This document shows, in pieces, positions 61,685 through 64,000 of a stretch of DNA of 64,000 bases. Every line of letters starts with the position of its first letter. Positions within the stretch are counted from its first letter, which is position 1. The translations under genes were made by a program, and so were the position numbers. The DNA is from Saprospiraceae bacterium (lineage in GTDB: Bacteria; Bacteroidota; Bacteroidia; Chitinophagales; Saprospiraceae), in NCBI GenBank assembly GCA_016717145.1, contig JADKGD010000001.1, positions 1-64,000 on the forward strand. Direction: 5' to 3'. The notes beneath the pieces are model-generated. The model saw nothing but the letters and a program-made list of their open reading frames with translations, was not told where the DNA came from and did no database searches.

Positions 61685-64000
61685 ATGAAACTTTATAATT
61701 TTATTTTAATAATTTTACTTTACTTTTACTTTCATGTCAAAATGAAGAATTCCAAAGTACTAATGAGTCAGTTCAAGCCTATCCATTATCTTATGTTTCA
61801 GATAATAGTGGGCAGACAAATTGTACGGCTATTGATCCCAACTCCCCACTTACAGAATTAGGATTTCGGATTACCTCTTACCTAAACTTAATAGTTATTT
61901 GTCTCAGATAAACAGTTCTGGTACCTTCATATGGCCTAATGAGTTAATAAATATATATGGTACTCCACAGGTAAATATTGCTCTTTTAAATGACAATAAT
62001 GACCCTACTAAAGTTAGTATTATTATTCCTTTCATTAAAATTGATAATTCTATCACAGCAATTATTAAAATAAACAAAAAAGCTGATGGAAGCTTTAACT
62101 ATAAATTTTATAGTAGGTACAATAATGACTATTACTTAACGCATCCAAATGAAAATTTGTCAAATCGACCACCAACACCAATATTAAACGTAATTGGTAG
62201 GCAATTTGCCTTATTTGAATTTGCAGTTTGTAATTCTTCTGTTTTCCCAGCTATTCCACCAGGTGGCACAGGTCTTCAGGAAACAGGTTTGTGTGTACAA
62301 ACTGTAACTGTTATGTCTTACATAACATGCTATGCAATAACAGGTGGAACAACTGAAAGTAGGGATAATTGTTGTAATATGTGGTGTGAGGACTCATATG
62401 AAAACTTAATCGATTGTCCTGGTAGCGGAGGTGGCTCTGGTGGAGATGGAGGATATAACCCAGGATGGAATGGAGGTGGATACCCATATGGGAATGGAAA
62501 TGGCACGAATAGTGGTGGAAGTGGAAATTCTGTTAAATCTGAATTTATGGGTGAAGTCGTTTTTTTAGATAATTGGTTAAATGATGCGTCTTACGAAAAA
62601 CTAATGGGAATCGCCAATCAAGCAGACTTGTATGAAGGAGGAACTTGCCGATCAATAGCTCATTCACTTGTAAATCTTCTGAAACAAAATAATTATAGTC
62701 AAGCATCAATTAATGCTGCCAATTGCTGGGTAAGTGGATTAAGTGTTACCACAAACCCTTCAGCCCCTGATGATTGCCCAAGTTCAGTAAGCACACCAAT
62801 GCCAGATTTGCTTAATAATTTTGCAAATATGCCGCCTTTAGCTTTTACACTTGCAACTCCAAATACACAACTTCAGTATATGCCATGTGCAATTGCAAAT
62901 AGCAGTTTGTCTTCTACACAGATAGCCACCTTATTAAATGCAATTGATGATTTTATGCCAGAAGATGCTCTTCAAATGTCTGATAGTGAAGGGAATCCAA
63001 TTCCTGGACTACCTCCTGGACAAGATTATCATTATATGGCTAAAAAAGTTGTAAATTTATTTACGAAATATCCGGGATTAGATCTTAGCAAGACAGATTT
63101 AATCTATCTATTAAACAATGTTGAATCTACGATTGCCTTAAAAGATTTTTTAGATAATGAAGGCTATAATGCTGACACTGATTATGGCGCAAAAACAGTA
63201 CTTAGGTTATTAAAATCCAACCATTTAAATGGTCCATATGGCTCCAATTTACAAGCTATAGTTGAAAATGAATATATGCTTCCTACTATGGAAGAAAATT
63301 CAGAGCCAGATATATTTCCCACCTTTGCTGTATATATGATTGTTCAAACTAATTACCACATCCATCTCAATCAGTGGAAGGAAGCACATCCAAATCAGGT
63401 GCCAAGCACAAAGGATAAAATAAGACTATATGCAAAGGCATTGAGCGAAATCGCCCATATTGGGTTGGATATATGTGGAATGGTCCCTGGTGGAGGTGAA
63501 GCATGCGACCTAACAAATGGCTTCTTATATGCTATAGAAGGTGATGGCATGAACTCAAAAATTTCATTCGCATCTTCTATACCTATATTTGGCTGGGTGT
63601 CAACCACGACCAAATATGCTGTAAAGGCGATAAAATATGGAACTAAAACAGTGAAATTGCCTTATGATGCCACAGGACCATTCATCAGATTTGCAGGAAA
63701 CCTTAGAGACAATATGGGTATTGCAGTCGGTTCTGTCCAACAAGCACATCATTTAATTCAGCAAGCAGTCAATATCCAAACACATAATCTTGCACAAACG
63801 GCAGCCAAATCATCTAAAAACTCCTTCCATCTTCATGATCCGGTCAATAATGGATATTCAATACATAAAGATTTGCATAGTGGTGGAAGCCCACTCTGGA
63901 ATTCACAAGTCCTAAAAAGAATGGAAGATAAATGGGATGAAAATCCAACCATGACACCTGAAACAGCAGCCAATATAATAAAGGAAATACAAATAAAGTG
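61685..64000 (+). CDS. Large lipoprotein with C-terminal AHH-type nuclease toxin domain (partial, N-terminal frameshifts)
   Basis: The gene starts at ATG 61685 (MKLYNFILII), but the lipobox LLLLSCQNEE and following residues are in a second frame, and from about 61863 a third frame stays open to the window edge (over 700 codons). Visible parts are a Gly-rich stretch (PGSGGGSGGDGGYNPGWNGG), a Cys-containing middle (EGGTCRSIAHSLVN), and a pretoxin-like region (HIGLDICGMVPGGGEACDLT, then ISFASSIPIFGW). It then reads VQQAHHLIQQAVN with the AHH motif, and HLHDPVNNGYSIHKDLHSGG, typical of AHH-family HNH-like nucleases of polymorphic toxins. The end, and any immunity gene, lie beyond the window. Confidence 0.72.

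Noticed and set aside
1..64000. tRNA, rRNA, tmRNA or known riboswitches.
   Set aside because: I looked for clover-leaf ends, T-loop motifs and conserved rRNA segments by eye and found none convincing; a covariance search would be needed to exclude small RNAs.

Overview
The window looks like a chromosomal segment of a Bacteroidota bacterium, most likely a Saprospiria/Chitinophagia-type lineage. The signs are promoters of the TTTG-N19-21-TAnnTTTG type, type IX secretion (T9SS) C-terminal sorting domains, a FISUMP protein, DUF5777 and YceI proteins, a LytS/LytTR two-component pair with a Reg_prop propeller sensor, and a sphingolipid-type desaturase. I saw no rRNA or tRNA genes.

Layout. (1) 1-1876: an almost complete group II intron. 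(2) About 1900-15600: an accessory region of small + strand genes separated by 60-75 bp imperfect inverted repeats. These begin with (Y)TAAC and end with GTTAGC/GTTATN, have complementary inner arms (ggctat...atagcc and covarying versions) and a conserved ctatcg/tatc centre. In several units the first bases complement the last bases before the inner arm, as expected of circularised integron cassettes. I read this as an integron-like (CALIN-type) cassette array without a visible integrase. Cargo: toxin-antitoxin modules (HigBA twice, a RelE/ParE pair, a GNAT-fold/60-residue pair), an OLD-like ATPase, a secreted hydrolase and a Wadjet/MksBEF-like SMC locus. (3) 15.9-17.9 kb: MazEF, a GIY-YIG nuclease and a truncated copy of sequences that recur at 35-38 kb. 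(4) 17.9-33.9 kb: an intact [NiFe]-hydrogenase island. (5) 34-38.4 kb: FISUMP protein, four-helix-bundle protein, DUF4143 ATPase, TlpA-like protein. (6) 38.4-40.4 kb: a second run of the same cassette sites, carrying HicAB. (7) 40.7-64 kb: mostly conserved chromosome (sensor kinase/regulator operon, cytochrome-c lipoproteins with YceI and DUF5777, lpdA, ABC-F, desaturase, dus, cca, ComEA-like), ending inside a lipoprotein with a C-terminal AHH nuclease toxin domain.

The hydrogenase island is two divergent operon pairs: hypE-hypD-hypC against hoxF-hoxUY-hoxH-hoxW, and hypF-hypB-hypA-orf against hupS-hupL-hupC-hupD. The first pair should make a group 3d NAD+-reducing hydrogenase, and the second a group 1d oxygen-tolerant, membrane-anchored uptake enzyme. 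All six Hyp maturation proteins and one endopeptidase per enzyme are present. Each divergent gap holds a TGAT-N4-ATCA (FNR/CRP-like) palindrome, suggesting joint redox control. Unusual points are a HoxU-HoxY fusion and a His-to-Gln change at the HoxH maturation motif.

Caution: apparent frameshifts are frequent in 4-15 kb and also break lpdA (one missing base in a homopolymer would repair it), the desaturase and the sensor kinase, so some may be sequencing indels. The hydrogenase genes are all open.
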